From the NCBI GenBank assembly GCA_025656895.1, contig JAHXHF010000073.1, forward strand, positions 1-5,560: 5,560 bases of DNA, written 5' to 3'. The first letter of the stretch is position 1; each line of letters begins with the position of its first letter. Positions 1 to 5,560 of the stretch are shown here, one piece after another. The translations under genes and the position numbers were made by a program. The notes under the pieces were generated by a model. The model did not search any database. It saw only the letters and a list, made by a program, of their open reading frames with translations, and was not told the DNA's origin. The DNA comes from a gamma proteobacterium symbiont of Bathyaustriella thionipta (GTDB lineage: Bacteria; Pseudomonadota; Gammaproteobacteria; Chromatiales; Chromatiaceae).

Positions 1-1052
1 CTGCGCAACAGCTGGATGCCTTGCGCCTGGCCACCGGACGCATCCGCAGTTATGCCGAAAGACAGAAGCTGGAAAGCTGGCAGTATGAGGATGCCGATGG
101 CACTTTGCTGGGGCAGCAGGTGAGCGCGATGGAGCGGGTGGGGCTGTATGTGCCGGGTGGGAAAGCGGCCTATCCTTCCTCGGTGCTGATGAATGCCATT
201 CCGGCCAGGGTGGCTGGGGTTGATGAGTTGATTATGGTTGTGCCTACACCGGCCGGCGAACTGAATGAGCTGGTACTGGCAGCAGCGGAACTTGCTGAAG
301 TGGACCGTGTGTTTGCTATTGGTGGAGCGCAGGCTGTAGCCGCTTTGGCCTGGGGCACAGAAACCATTCCTGCGGTTGATAAAATTGTCGGACCCGGCAA
401 TATCTATGTGGCGACAGCCAAGCGTGCTGTGTTCGGCCAGGTAGGGATCGACATGGTGGCCGGCCCTTCAGAAATTCTGATTGTGTGTGACGGCCAGACC
501 GATGCGAACTGGATTGCGATGGATTTGTTTTCACAGGCCGAACATGATGAAGACGCGCAATCTATTCTCATTTCACCGGATGCAGCCTTCCTGGAAAAAG
601 TAAAAACTTCGTTGCAGAACTTGCTGACTGAAATGGAGCGTGCCGATATTATTCGTGAAGCTCTGCAAACACGCGGAGCCTTGATTCAAGTGGCTGATCT
701 GGATGATGCGGTGCGCGTAGCCAATATTATTGCGCCTGAGCATCTGGAACTATCCGTAGCTGAACCGCAAGCCATGGCTCAACAGATCCGTCATGCCGGT
801 GCTATTTTCATGGGGCGTTATACGGCTGAAGCTATGGGTGATTATTGTGCCGGTCCCAATCATGTATTACCGACTTCACGCACTGCGCGTTTTTCTTCAC
901 CTCTGGGGGTGTATGATTTTCAGAAACGCAGCAGTCTGATTATGGCTTCGCAGGCGGGCGCGTCCTGTATGGCGGATACCTGTTCGGTACTGGCGCGGGG
1001 TGAGGGGTTGATTGCGCACGCCCGTTCTGCCGAATACCGGCGTAAGTCCTGA
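1..1052 (+). CDS. hisD: Histidinol dehydrogenase, 5'-truncated by window edge
   Basis: HisD is the zinc enzyme that oxidises L-histidinol to L-histidine with two NAD+ in the last two steps of cytoplasmic histidine biosynthesis. The frame is open from base 3, and the TTG at 21 is an internal Leu codon rather than a start. About 349 residues are present against roughly 430 for the family, so about 80-90 N-terminal residues lie outside. Visible family signatures are ERVGLYVPGG near base 135, GGAQAVAALA, VGPGNIYV, AGPSE, the zinc-ligand motif SQAEH at 531-545, the catalytic pair PEH at 735-743, GDYCAGPNHVLPT from 837 (Asp metal ligand), and the C-terminal metal-ligand His at 1017-1019. The stop TGA is 2 nt before hisC, so the two are very probably co-transcribed and translationally coupled. 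No defect is visible in the part present. Identity is seen directly from motifs; zinc and catalytic roles come from the E. coli family. Confidence 0.97.
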   Translation, partial: AQQLDALRLATGRIRSYAERQKLESWQYEDADGTLLGQQVSAMERVGLYVPGGKAAYPSSVLMNAIPARVAGVDELIMVVPTPAGELNELVLAAAELAEVDRVFAIGGAQAVAALAWGTETIPAVDKIVGPGNIYVATAKRAVFGQVGIDMVAGPSEILIVCDGQTDANWIAMDLFSQAEHDEDAQSILISPDAAFLEKVKTSLQNLLTEMERADIIREALQTRGALIQVADLDDAVRVANIIAPEHLELSVAEPQAMAQQIRHAGAIFMGRYTAEAMGDYCAGPNHVLPTSRTARFSSPLGVYDFQKRSSLIMASQAGASCMADTCSVLARGEGLIAHARSAEYRRKS

Positions 1053-1054
1053 TC

Positions 1055-2155
1055 GTGTCTGAACCGCTTAAAGCACGGGTGGAGCGTTGGGTGCGGCCCG
1101 AGATTCAGGCGCTGGCGGCTTACCCGGTGGCGGATGCCAGCGGTCTGATTAAACTGGACGCTATGGAAAATCCTTATGTGTGGCCGCATGATTTGAAACA
1201 GGCCTGGCTGCAACGCCTGCAACAGGTGGATGTCAATCGTTATCCTGACCCACAGGCCGATAAGCTGAAAATCAGTTTGCGGCGCTATCTGGGGCTGGAT
1301 GATGACAAGATGCTGCTGCTGGGCAATGGCTCTGATGAACTGATTCAGATGCTGGCCATGACCCTGGGTGGTCCCGGTCGCAGTTTGTTATCGGTAGAGC
1401 CCGGCTTTGTCATGTATCGCATGATCGCCCTGTTTACCGGCACCGAATACCGGGGTGTAACCCTGAATGCAGATGATTTTTCACTGCATCTGGCGGCCCT
1501 GCTGGATGAAATTGAACGCAGCCAGCCGGCCATTATTTTTCTGGCTTACCCGAATAATCCGACCGGCAATCTGTTTGATCGTGGCCATATCGAGCAGATC
1601 ATACAGGCGGCTGAAGGTGTAGTGGTGGTGGACGAAGCCTATGCGCCCTTCACGCATGACAGCTTTATGGCAGACATTGAGCGCTATGACAATCTTCTGG
1701 TTATGCGTACCCTGTCGAAAATGGGACTGGCCGGATTGCGTTTGGGCATGCTGGCCGGCTCATCGCAATGGTTGCAGCAAATTGATAAAACCCGTCTGCC
1801 GTATAATATTAATGTTTTATCGCAGGTCAGTGTGGATTTTGTGTTGCAGCATCAGGCAGTTTTTGATGAACAAACCCGCAATATCTGCCGGCAGCGAGCG
1901 CTTATGTTGCAAAGGCTGGCCACGCATAAAAATCTGACCCTGTTTCCCAGTCAGGCCAATTTTATTCTTATGCGTCTGGCTGCGGGCAGGGCGCAAGCGA
2001 TTCATCAACAGCTGAAACAGCAGGGCATTCTGGTGAAGCTGCTCCATGGCTCACATGCGTTGCTGCAGGATTGTATTCGCGTAACTGTGGGCTCGGAAAA
2101 GGAGAATCTGCGTTTTGAGAATGCGCTGAAAAGCCTGCTTTTAGACAATCAATAA
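1055..2155 (+). CDS. hisC: Histidinol-phosphate aminotransferase
   Basis: HisC is a PLP-dependent fold-type I aminotransferase that converts imidazole acetol phosphate and glutamate to L-histidinol phosphate and 2-oxoglutarate. The 366-residue product has the full set of class I/II motifs: NGSDE (91-95), YPNNPTG (165-171), DEAY (193-196, Asp binding the PLP ring nitrogen), the Schiff-base lysine K222 in TLSKMGLAGLRLG with phosphate-binding R229, and R342 in CIRVTVG near the C-terminus, which should bind the substrate carboxylate. The start is GTG at 1055, 2 nt after the hisD stop. No good Shine-Dalgarno precedes it, so translation probably depends on re-initiation after hisD. The N-terminal ERWVRPEIQAL block is, from memory, usual in beta/gammaproteobacterial HisC and supports this early start. 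The gene is not followed by hisB, so the his genes here are a partial cluster. Its last 7 bp overlap the convergent suhB. Confidence 0.97.
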   Translation: MSEPLKARVERWVRPEIQALAAYPVADASGLIKLDAMENPYVWPHDLKQAWLQRLQQVDVNRYPDPQADKLKISLRRYLGLDDDKMLLLGNGSDELIQMLAMTLGGPGRSLLSVEPGFVMYRMIALFTGTEYRGVTLNADDFSLHLAALLDEIERSQPAIIFLAYPNNPTGNLFDRGHIEQIIQAAEGVVVVDEAYAPFTHDSFMADIERYDNLLVMRTLSKMGLAGLRLGMLAGSSQWLQQIDKTRLPYNINVLSQVSVDFVLQHQAVFDEQTRNICRQRALMLQRLATHKNLTLFPSQANFILMRLAAGRAQAIHQQLKQQGILVKLLHGSHALLQDCIRVTVGSEKENLRFENALKSLLLDNQ

Positions 2156-2949
2156 CTCAGGCTGTCGCTCAAATGGGGTTGAATGGTGCGCAGCATATGA
2201 GTTTGCAGGCGTGGATTGGCAGCCACCACATTGCCTCGGTCAAAATAACGTTCGCCGCCGGCTAAATCGGTTACCACGCCACCGGCCTCACGCACCAGTA
2301 AAGCGCCTGCAGCGAAATCCCAGGGTGCCAGTCCCAGTTCCCAGAAGCCGTCAAAGCGACCGGCAGCCAGCCAGGAAAAATCCAGTGCAGCCGAACCGGG
2401 GCGGCGAATACCGGCAATGTCTGAACGGATGAAATCCTTCATCATGTCGGTATAGGCATCCAGATAGCGATGATCCCGATAAGGAATGCCGGTTCCAATC
2501 AAGGCGCCGTTCAGGCGATCTTTTTTGTTGATGCGTATGCGTCGGTCATTCAGTTGCGCGCCGCGCCCACGGCTGGCGGTAAACAGTTCATTACGCAGCG
2601 GATCATACACAACACCGGCTAACAGATTGCCGGATTGTTTGACCGCGATGGAAACCGAAAATTGCGGCACGCCGAACAGGTAGTTGGTAGTGCCGTCCAG
2701 CGGGTCAATAATCCAGCTGGTATGGCTATCGCCACTGGCGCCACTTTCTTCCGCCAAAATGGCATGATCGGGATAAGCCTTGCGAATAATCTGGATGATT
2801 TCCTGCTCGGCGGTACGATCCACTTCACTGACAAAATCATTGCGTCCCTTGCTGTCCACCTTGAGCGAATCGGTGTGCTCGAAGTAGCGAGTAAGGATTT
2901 TACCGGCAGAAAGTGCCGCTCGAACGGCAATATTGAGCATAGGTTGCAT
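2149..2949 (-). CDS. suhB: Inositol-1-monophosphatase family protein SuhB
   Basis: SuhB is a Mg2+-dependent, Li+-sensitive phosphatase of inositol-1-phosphate. In E. coli it also binds NusA in the rRNA antitermination complex; that second role here is inference from orthology. The 266-residue product (E. coli is 267) opens MQPMLNIAVRAA, nearly identical to the E. coli N-terminus, which fixes the start at 2949. An in-frame ATG four codons upstream (2961) is an alternative. Metal-binding motifs are intact: EESG (67-70), DPLDGTTN (82-89) and WDFAAG (210-215, catalytic-site Asp 211). RRPGSAALD (182-190) is the usual substrate-side loop. The gene runs opposite to its neighbours: its 3' end overlaps hisC by 7 bp and its 5' end is divergent from trmJ with 104 bp between them. 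No Shine-Dalgarno is evident before either candidate ATG. There is no sign of transfer or damage. Confidence 0.96.
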   Translation of the reverse strand: MQPMLNIAVRAALSAGKILTRYFEHTDSLKVDSKGRNDFVSEVDRTAEQEIIQIIRKAYPDHAILAEESGASGDSHTSWIIDPLDGTTNYLFGVPQFSVSIAVKQSGNLLAGVVYDPLRNELFTASRGRGAQLNDRRIRINKKDRLNGALIGTGIPYRDHRYLDAYTDMMKDFIRSDIAGIRRPGSAALDFSWLAAGRFDGFWELGLAPWDFAAGALLVREAGGVVTDLAGGERYFDRGNVVAANPRLQTHMLRTIQPHLSDSLSY

Positions 2950-2992
2950 GGCGCGCACCATACCGGACAGACACGGCTGTGACAAGGAGGGA

Positions 2993-3021
2993 TTCGCATT
3001 TTGCTTGGTTGGCCGTAGAAT
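2993..3021 (+). promoter_or_regulatory. Candidate sigma70 promoter for trmJ-cysE
   Basis: TTCGCA (2993-2998, 4/6 to the -35 consensus), a 17-bp spacer, then TAGAAT (3016-3021, 5/6 to the -10 consensus). Transcription would begin near 3028, giving a leader of about 26 nt before the trmJ ATG. This is the best-spaced pair I found by eye in the 104-bp divergent gap. The -35 is weak, so the call is tentative. Confidence 0.35.
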
Positions 3022-3053
3022 AGGCCGATGATCCAGTTGATGACGGTTGCCGT

Positions 3054-3806
3054 ATGTTTGACAAAATTCGTATCGTATTGATTGCCACTTCGCATCCGGG
3101 AAATATCGGCGCAGCGGCCCGTGCCATGAAAAACATGTGCCTGTCACGCCTTTATCTGGTCGAGCCAAAATGTTTTCCGCATGCCGATGCCAGTTCGCGC
3201 GCTTCGGGGGCAAGCGATGTGCTGGATCAGGCTATCGTCTGTTCCAGTCTGGATGAAGCCCTGCAGGACTGCAGTCTGGTGGTGGGCGCCAGCGCGCGTT
3301 CGCGCTCATTGGAATGGCCACTTCTGAATGCGCGTGACAGCGCAGAAAAGCTTTATCAGCATGCCCGCCAGGGTGAGGATGTGGCGATTCTGTTTGGTCG
3401 TGAACGCAGTGGTCTGACCAATCTGGAACTGGATAAATGCCAGATTCATGTACATATCGATGCCAATGAGCAATACAGCTCGCTGAATATCGCGGCGGCG
3501 GTGCAGGTGCTGACCTACGAGATTCATCAGGCCTGCCTGGCACAGCAGTCTCCGATTGAAGAAGCTGGCGGGCGCGGCGGGGTTTCTCATCAGGTTATGG
3601 AAGATTTTTATGCCCATCTAGACCAGCTGCTGCAGGATATTGATTTTATTGATGAACGGGGTTCGGAAAAACTGTTTCGGCGTTTGCGGCGTTTATTCAA
3701 TCGGGCAGAATTAGGCAATGATGAGGTGAATATGTTGCGCGGTATATTCAGTGCCGCGCAAGGCCGTAAATCCATGCGCCGACAAGAGGGACGGATCGAA
3801 AAATGA
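3054..3806 (+). CDS. trmJ: tRNA (cytidine/uridine-2'-O)-methyltransferase TrmJ
   Basis: TrmJ transfers a methyl group from S-adenosylmethionine to the 2'-OH of nucleotide 32 in the anticodon loop of several tRNAs, giving Cm32/Um32. The 250-residue product (E. coli 246) has the SPOUT (SpoU/TrmH) motifs in order. Motif 1 is TSHPGNIGAAARAM with N17 and catalytic R23, motif 2 is FGRERSGLTN (114-123), and motif 3 is YSSLNIAAAVQVLTYE (141-156) with S142. These positions match my recollection of E. coli TrmJ. Residues from about 170 onward form the helical C-terminal dimer/tRNA domain, including RRLRRLFNRAEL and MLRGI. The ATG at 3054 aligns with the E. coli start; its Shine-Dalgarno is weak. The stop overlaps the cysE start as ATGA, so the two are coupled. 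It could be loosely called a TrmH-family RNA methyltransferase, but the family-specific C-terminal domain favours TrmJ. Confidence 0.95.
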   Translation: MFDKIRIVLIATSHPGNIGAAARAMKNMCLSRLYLVEPKCFPHADASSRASGASDVLDQAIVCSSLDEALQDCSLVVGASARSRSLEWPLLNARDSAEKLYQHARQGEDVAILFGRERSGLTNLELDKCQIHVHIDANEQYSSLNIAAAVQVLTYEIHQACLAQQSPIEEAGGRGGVSHQVMEDFYAHLDQLLQDIDFIDERGSEKLFRRLRRLFNRAELGNDEVNMLRGIFSAAQGRKSMRRQEGRIEK

Positions 3807-4609
3807 TGCAACGTCTGAAAGAAGATATCTCGGTTGTTTTTGAACGTGACCCGGCGGCACGTACCCGCTTTGAGGTGCTTACCACTTATCCCGGGGTGCA
3901 CGCAATTTTGTTTTATCGCCTGGCACACCGCTTATGGTCGGCACGCTGGTTCTGGCTGGCGCGGGTTGTTTCCAATATTGCGCGCCTCGTTACCGGTATC
4001 GAGATTCATCCCGGAGCGGTGATTGGCCGGCGTTTTTTTATTGATCACGGTATGGGGGTGGTGATCGGTGAAACCGCTGTCATCGGTGATGATTGCACGC
4101 TCTATCACGGCGTTACTCTGGGTGGAACCAGCTGGAAAAAAGGTAAACGACATCCGACTCTGGGCGATAATGTAGTGGTGGGAGCGGGTGCCAAGGTTCT
4201 GGGGCCGTTGAATATAGGCCAGGGCGCACGTATCGGTTCCAACGCGGTAGTGGTTAAGGATGTTCCTGAACAAACAACCGTGGTGGGTGTGCCGGGGCGA
4301 TTGGTACAACCCGCACAAGCCAAAGCTCATCGACGGGAAACGGCCAGCAAGCTGGGATTTGATTCCTACGGTGTTACCCAGGAAGCCCCGGATCCGGTCG
4401 CGCATGCTATCAATTGCATGCTGGATCATATTCATCTGATGGACAAGCGTATGCAGCTGATGGGTGAAACACTACGTGTTCTGGGTGCGGAGGACGGTGA
4501 CACATCGGATATGCCGGAATTAAGCAGTTGCGAGATCAGTACCGATATCAATAATCTGCATAAAGATGAGGCATCTGATGGTCAGGTTGATGTTGCTGAA
4601 AAAGAATAA
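3803..4609 (+). CDS. cysE: Serine O-acetyltransferase, short N-terminal form with long C-terminal tail
   Basis: CysE acetylates L-serine with acetyl-CoA to O-acetyl-L-serine, the committed step of cysteine synthesis in the cytoplasm. The 268-residue product has a short helical N-terminus (1-65) and a left-handed beta-helix of hexapeptide repeats (about 66-165), then a polar tail (about 166-268). Catalytic H82 (DHGMGVVIGET) and H117 (KRHPTLG) align with E. coli H158 and H193 at a constant offset of 76, so about 76 N-terminal residues of the E. coli enzyme are absent. E67 sits where E. coli has D143. The tail contains a predicted helix (about 198-228) and ends AEKE, not in the Ile that E. coli CysE inserts into CysK. 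The start ATG at 3803 overlaps the trmJ stop; ATG 3806 is an alternative, and GAGGG at 3786-3790 is a distant Shine-Dalgarno. Placement before iscR links cysteine supply to IscS. No terminator is evident after it. Confidence 0.95.
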   Translation: MMQRLKEDISVVFERDPAARTRFEVLTTYPGVHAILFYRLAHRLWSARWFWLARVVSNIARLVTGIEIHPGAVIGRRFFIDHGMGVVIGETAVIGDDCTLYHGVTLGGTSWKKGKRHPTLGDNVVVGAGAKVLGPLNIGQGARIGSNAVVVKDVPEQTTVVGVPGRLVQPAQAKAHRRETASKLGFDSYGVTQEAPDPVAHAINCMLDHIHLMDKRMQLMGETLRVLGAEDGDTSDMPELSSCEISTDINNLHKDEASDGQVDVAEKE

Positions 4610-4779
4610 AACCCCTTATTCCCTGGAGTCTTTCCCGTATTGATGCAGGGTCCTGTAGTTGCCGGGGAGTTGTCTGGATTAAAACTTTTTTCCCTGTAAC
4701 AACAGAGTGTTAATTACAACTGGCAGGATAGACCGGCGGCTTGGAGAGGGGGTGTTTGCTACTGATAGCGGCCTTCATA

Positions 4780-4804
4780 ATAGTTGACTAATTTACTCAG
4801 TAAT
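4780..4804 (+). promoter_or_regulatory. Type 1 IscR operator
   Basis: The 25-bp stretch beginning ATAGTTGACTAATTTACTC agrees at 22 of 25 positions with the type 1 IscR consensus as I recall it (ATASYYGACT, RWWWY, AGTCRRSTAT), and closely resembles the E. coli iscR promoter site. It covers the -35 element and spacer of the iscR promoter, so holo-IscR binding should block RNA polymerase. That implies negative autoregulation of the isc operon by Fe-S status. Confidence 0.85.
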
Positions 4805-4811
4805 ATATATT
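4784..4811 (+). promoter_or_regulatory. iscR (isc operon) promoter
   Basis: TTGACT (4784-4789, 5/6 to the -35 consensus), a 16-bp spacer and TATATT (4806-4811, 5/6 to the -10 consensus) form a strong sigma70-type promoter. The expected start is near 4818, about 26 nt before the iscR GTG. The -35 lies inside the IscR operator, as in E. coli. The AT-rich run 4801-4811 allows other -10 choices with poorer spacing. Confidence 0.8.
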
Positions 4812-4829
4812 GAACGGCCGATTCAGACT

Positions 4830-4834
4830 GGGAG
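4830..4834 (+). promoter_or_regulatory. Ribosome binding site of iscR
   Basis: GGGAG ends 9 nt before the GTG at 4844. It supports that non-ATG start, which is also where homology with E. coli IscR begins (KLTTKGRYAVTAMLD). Confidence 0.7.
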
Positions 4835-4843
4835 CAGATCAAG

Positions 4844-5350
4844 GTGAAACTGACAACAAAAGGGCGTTATGCAGTGACCGCTATGCTGGATCTGGCTATT
4901 CATCAGAACACCGGCCCCATCGCACTGTCTGATATTGCAGAGCGTCAGGGTATCTCGCTTTCTTATCTGGAGCAGCTGTTTGCCCGTTTGCGTAAAAACA
5001 AACTGGTTAGCGGTGTTCGCGGCCCGGGTGGTGGATACCGTCTGGCCGCTGAATCGGCAGAGATTTATATCGCTCAGGTGATCAATGCGGTGGACGAGAG
5101 CGTGGACACTACCCGCTGTGGTGGCTCCAGTAATTGTCAGGATAATTTGCGTTGTTTGACGCATGACTTATGGCAGGATCTGAGTTGCCGGATTTTTGAA
5201 TATCTGAACAGTATCAGCTTGCAGGAACTGATGGACAGGCGCGGCATTATGGAAGTAGCTGAACGTCAGGATAAAAAACACAGGATGTCAATGTTAAGCT
5301 GGCCACTCATTGAGTTTGTTTGTTGGAGCCGATGGAAATTAAAAAAATGA
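4844..5350 (+). CDS. iscR: Fe-S cluster-sensing transcriptional regulator IscR, C-terminal tail probably frameshifted
   Basis: IscR is an Rrf2-family winged-helix regulator. With a [2Fe-2S] cluster it represses the isc operon; without it, it still acts at type 2 sites. The DNA-binding part (about 1-65) includes ERQGISLSYLEQLFARLRKN with E43 and the wing RGPGGGYRL. The cluster ligands C92, C98, C104 and H107 sit at exactly the E. coli positions, in RCGGSSNC and CLTH. The start is GTG at 4844 with a good GGGAG. The frame gives 168 residues (E. coli 162), but everything after about residue 145 is unlike IscR. From the A6 run at 5273-5278, the -1 frame reads TQDVNVKLATH and stops at 5311-5313, resembling the E. 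coli ending IQDAIDVKLRA and giving about 156 residues. The functional core is unaffected, so activity is likely retained. The ATGA overlap with iscS exists only in the longer frame. Confidence 0.95.
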   Translation: MKLTTKGRYAVTAMLDLAIHQNTGPIALSDIAERQGISLSYLEQLFARLRKNKLVSGVRGPGGGYRLAAESAEIYIAQVINAVDESVDTTRCGGSSNCQDNLRCLTHDLWQDLSCRIFEYLNSISLQELMDRRGIMEVAERQDKKHRMSMLSWPLIEFVCWSRWKLKK

Positions 5351-5560
5351 AGAAAATGCCCCTCTATTTCGACTATTCCGCCACCACCCCGGTAGACCCG
5401 CGCGTGGCAGAAAAGATGTGTAGCTACCTGACCCCGGAAGGCCAGTTCGGCAATCCCGCCTCCCGCTCACACGCTTATGGCTGGGAAGCCGAAGCCGCAG
5501 TTGAACAAGCGCGCAAAGACGTTGCTGATTTAGTCAATTGCAACCCCAAGGAAATCATCT
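5347..5560 (+). CDS. iscS: Cysteine desulfurase IscS, 3'-truncated by window edge
   Basis: IscS is the PLP-dependent cysteine desulfurase that turns L-cysteine into L-alanine and an enzyme persulfide. It passes the sulfur to IscU for Fe-S assembly and to partners for tRNA thiolation. Only the first 71 residues are present. They contain YFDYSATTPVDPRVAEKM and FGNPASRSHAYGW, the hallmark N-terminal block of group I desulfurases and close to E. coli IscS. The PLP lysine and the active-site cysteine loop lie beyond the window. The ATG at 5347 is chosen because it falls one codon before the E. coli start and overlaps the TGA ending the longer iscR frame. ATG 5332 is a real alternative: GGAG (5325-5328) lies only 3 nt before it. 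ATG 5356 is also in frame. The gene is expected to be co-transcribed with iscR under IscR control. Confidence 0.95.
   Translation, partial: MKKMPLYFDYSATTPVDPRVAEKMCSYLTPEGQFGNPASRSHAYGWEAEAAVEQARKDVADLVNCNPKEII

Noticed and set aside
21..23. TTG at 21 as the hisD start
   Set aside because: The frame is open to the window edge, and family alignment requires about 80-90 more residues upstream.
3011..3028. GGCCG repeated around the trmJ -10 as an operator
   Set aside because: GGCC is self-complementary and the similarity does not extend beyond 5 bp; it is indistinguishable from chance.
2950..3213. Upstream extension of suhB to an ATG at 3213 (354 residues)
   Set aside because: The extra 88 residues run antisense through the divergent gap and the start of trmJ and resemble no SuhB. 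Homology with E. coli SuhB begins at the ATG at 2949.
3932..4435. 167-residue antisense open frame inside cysE
   Set aside because: It lies wholly opposite the clear cysE coding frame, has no recognisable motif and no convincing start signal; it is a shadow of codon usage.
4607..4632. Type 2 IscR site after cysE (begins AAAACCCCT)
   Set aside because: Only the first half fits the type 2 consensus as I recall it; the GTTTG-containing second half is absent.
4621..4696. CCCTG / CAGGG / CCCTG blocks as a terminator or switching hairpins
   Set aside because: The stems are only 5 bp with loops of about 20-40 nt and do not extend. The T6 run at 4686-4691 is not directly preceded by a stable GC-rich stem.
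5272..5279. Programmed -1 frameshift site in iscR (T AAA AAA C)
   Set aside because: It resembles a slippery site, but the X position is T instead of A, so the P-site tRNA would mispair. No internal Shine-Dalgarno or obvious stimulatory hairpin was noticed. A simple indel explains the data better, and transcriptional slippage usually needs a longer A run.

Overview
The window is an ordinary proteobacterial chromosomal segment of seven protein-coding genes. Five are complete; hisD and iscS are cut by the window edges. IscR, SuhB and TrmJ read as clear orthologues of the Escherichia coli proteins. The order suhB (divergent) - trmJ - cysE - iscR - iscS is the arrangement I recall from Pseudomonas and Azotobacter. 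The upstream hisD-hisC pair, with a HisC of the type common in beta- and gammaproteobacteria, makes the neighbourhood different from Pseudomonas. I therefore infer a gammaproteobacterium, or possibly a betaproteobacterium, of moderate GC content, and cannot name a genus. I see no mobile element, CRISPR array, tRNA or rRNA.

Layout: (1) 1-2155, plus strand: the end of hisD and all of hisC, two histidine biosynthesis genes only 2 nt apart. (2) 2149-2949, minus strand: suhB, an inositol monophosphatase family gene, convergent with hisC and overlapping its 3' end by 7 bp. (3) 2950-3053: a 104-bp divergent promoter region. (4) 3054-4609, plus strand: trmJ (tRNA Nm32 methyltransferase) and cysE (serine acetyltransferase, short form), sharing an ATGA overlap. 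(5) 4610-4843: 234 bp without a gene. Its last 65 bp hold a strong promoter overlapped by a near-consensus type 1 IscR operator; I found nothing convincing in the rest. (6) 4844-5560: iscR and the start of iscS, the head of the housekeeping Fe-S cluster assembly operon.

Working together: CysE makes O-acetylserine, the precursor of cysteine. IscS takes sulfur from cysteine to build Fe-S clusters and supply tRNA thiolation. IscR carries a [2Fe-2S] cluster and shuts the operon down when cluster supply is adequate. TrmJ modifies tRNA and shares the transcription unit with cysE. The upstream his pair appears functionally separate.

The most notable oddity is the 3' end of iscR. The annotated frame ends in an unfamiliar tail after an A6 run, while the -1 frame from that run encodes a short peptide resembling the conserved IscR C-terminus and then stops. 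This points to a one-base deletion, a sequencing or assembly indel, or less likely recoding. I do not see an undescribed biological system here.
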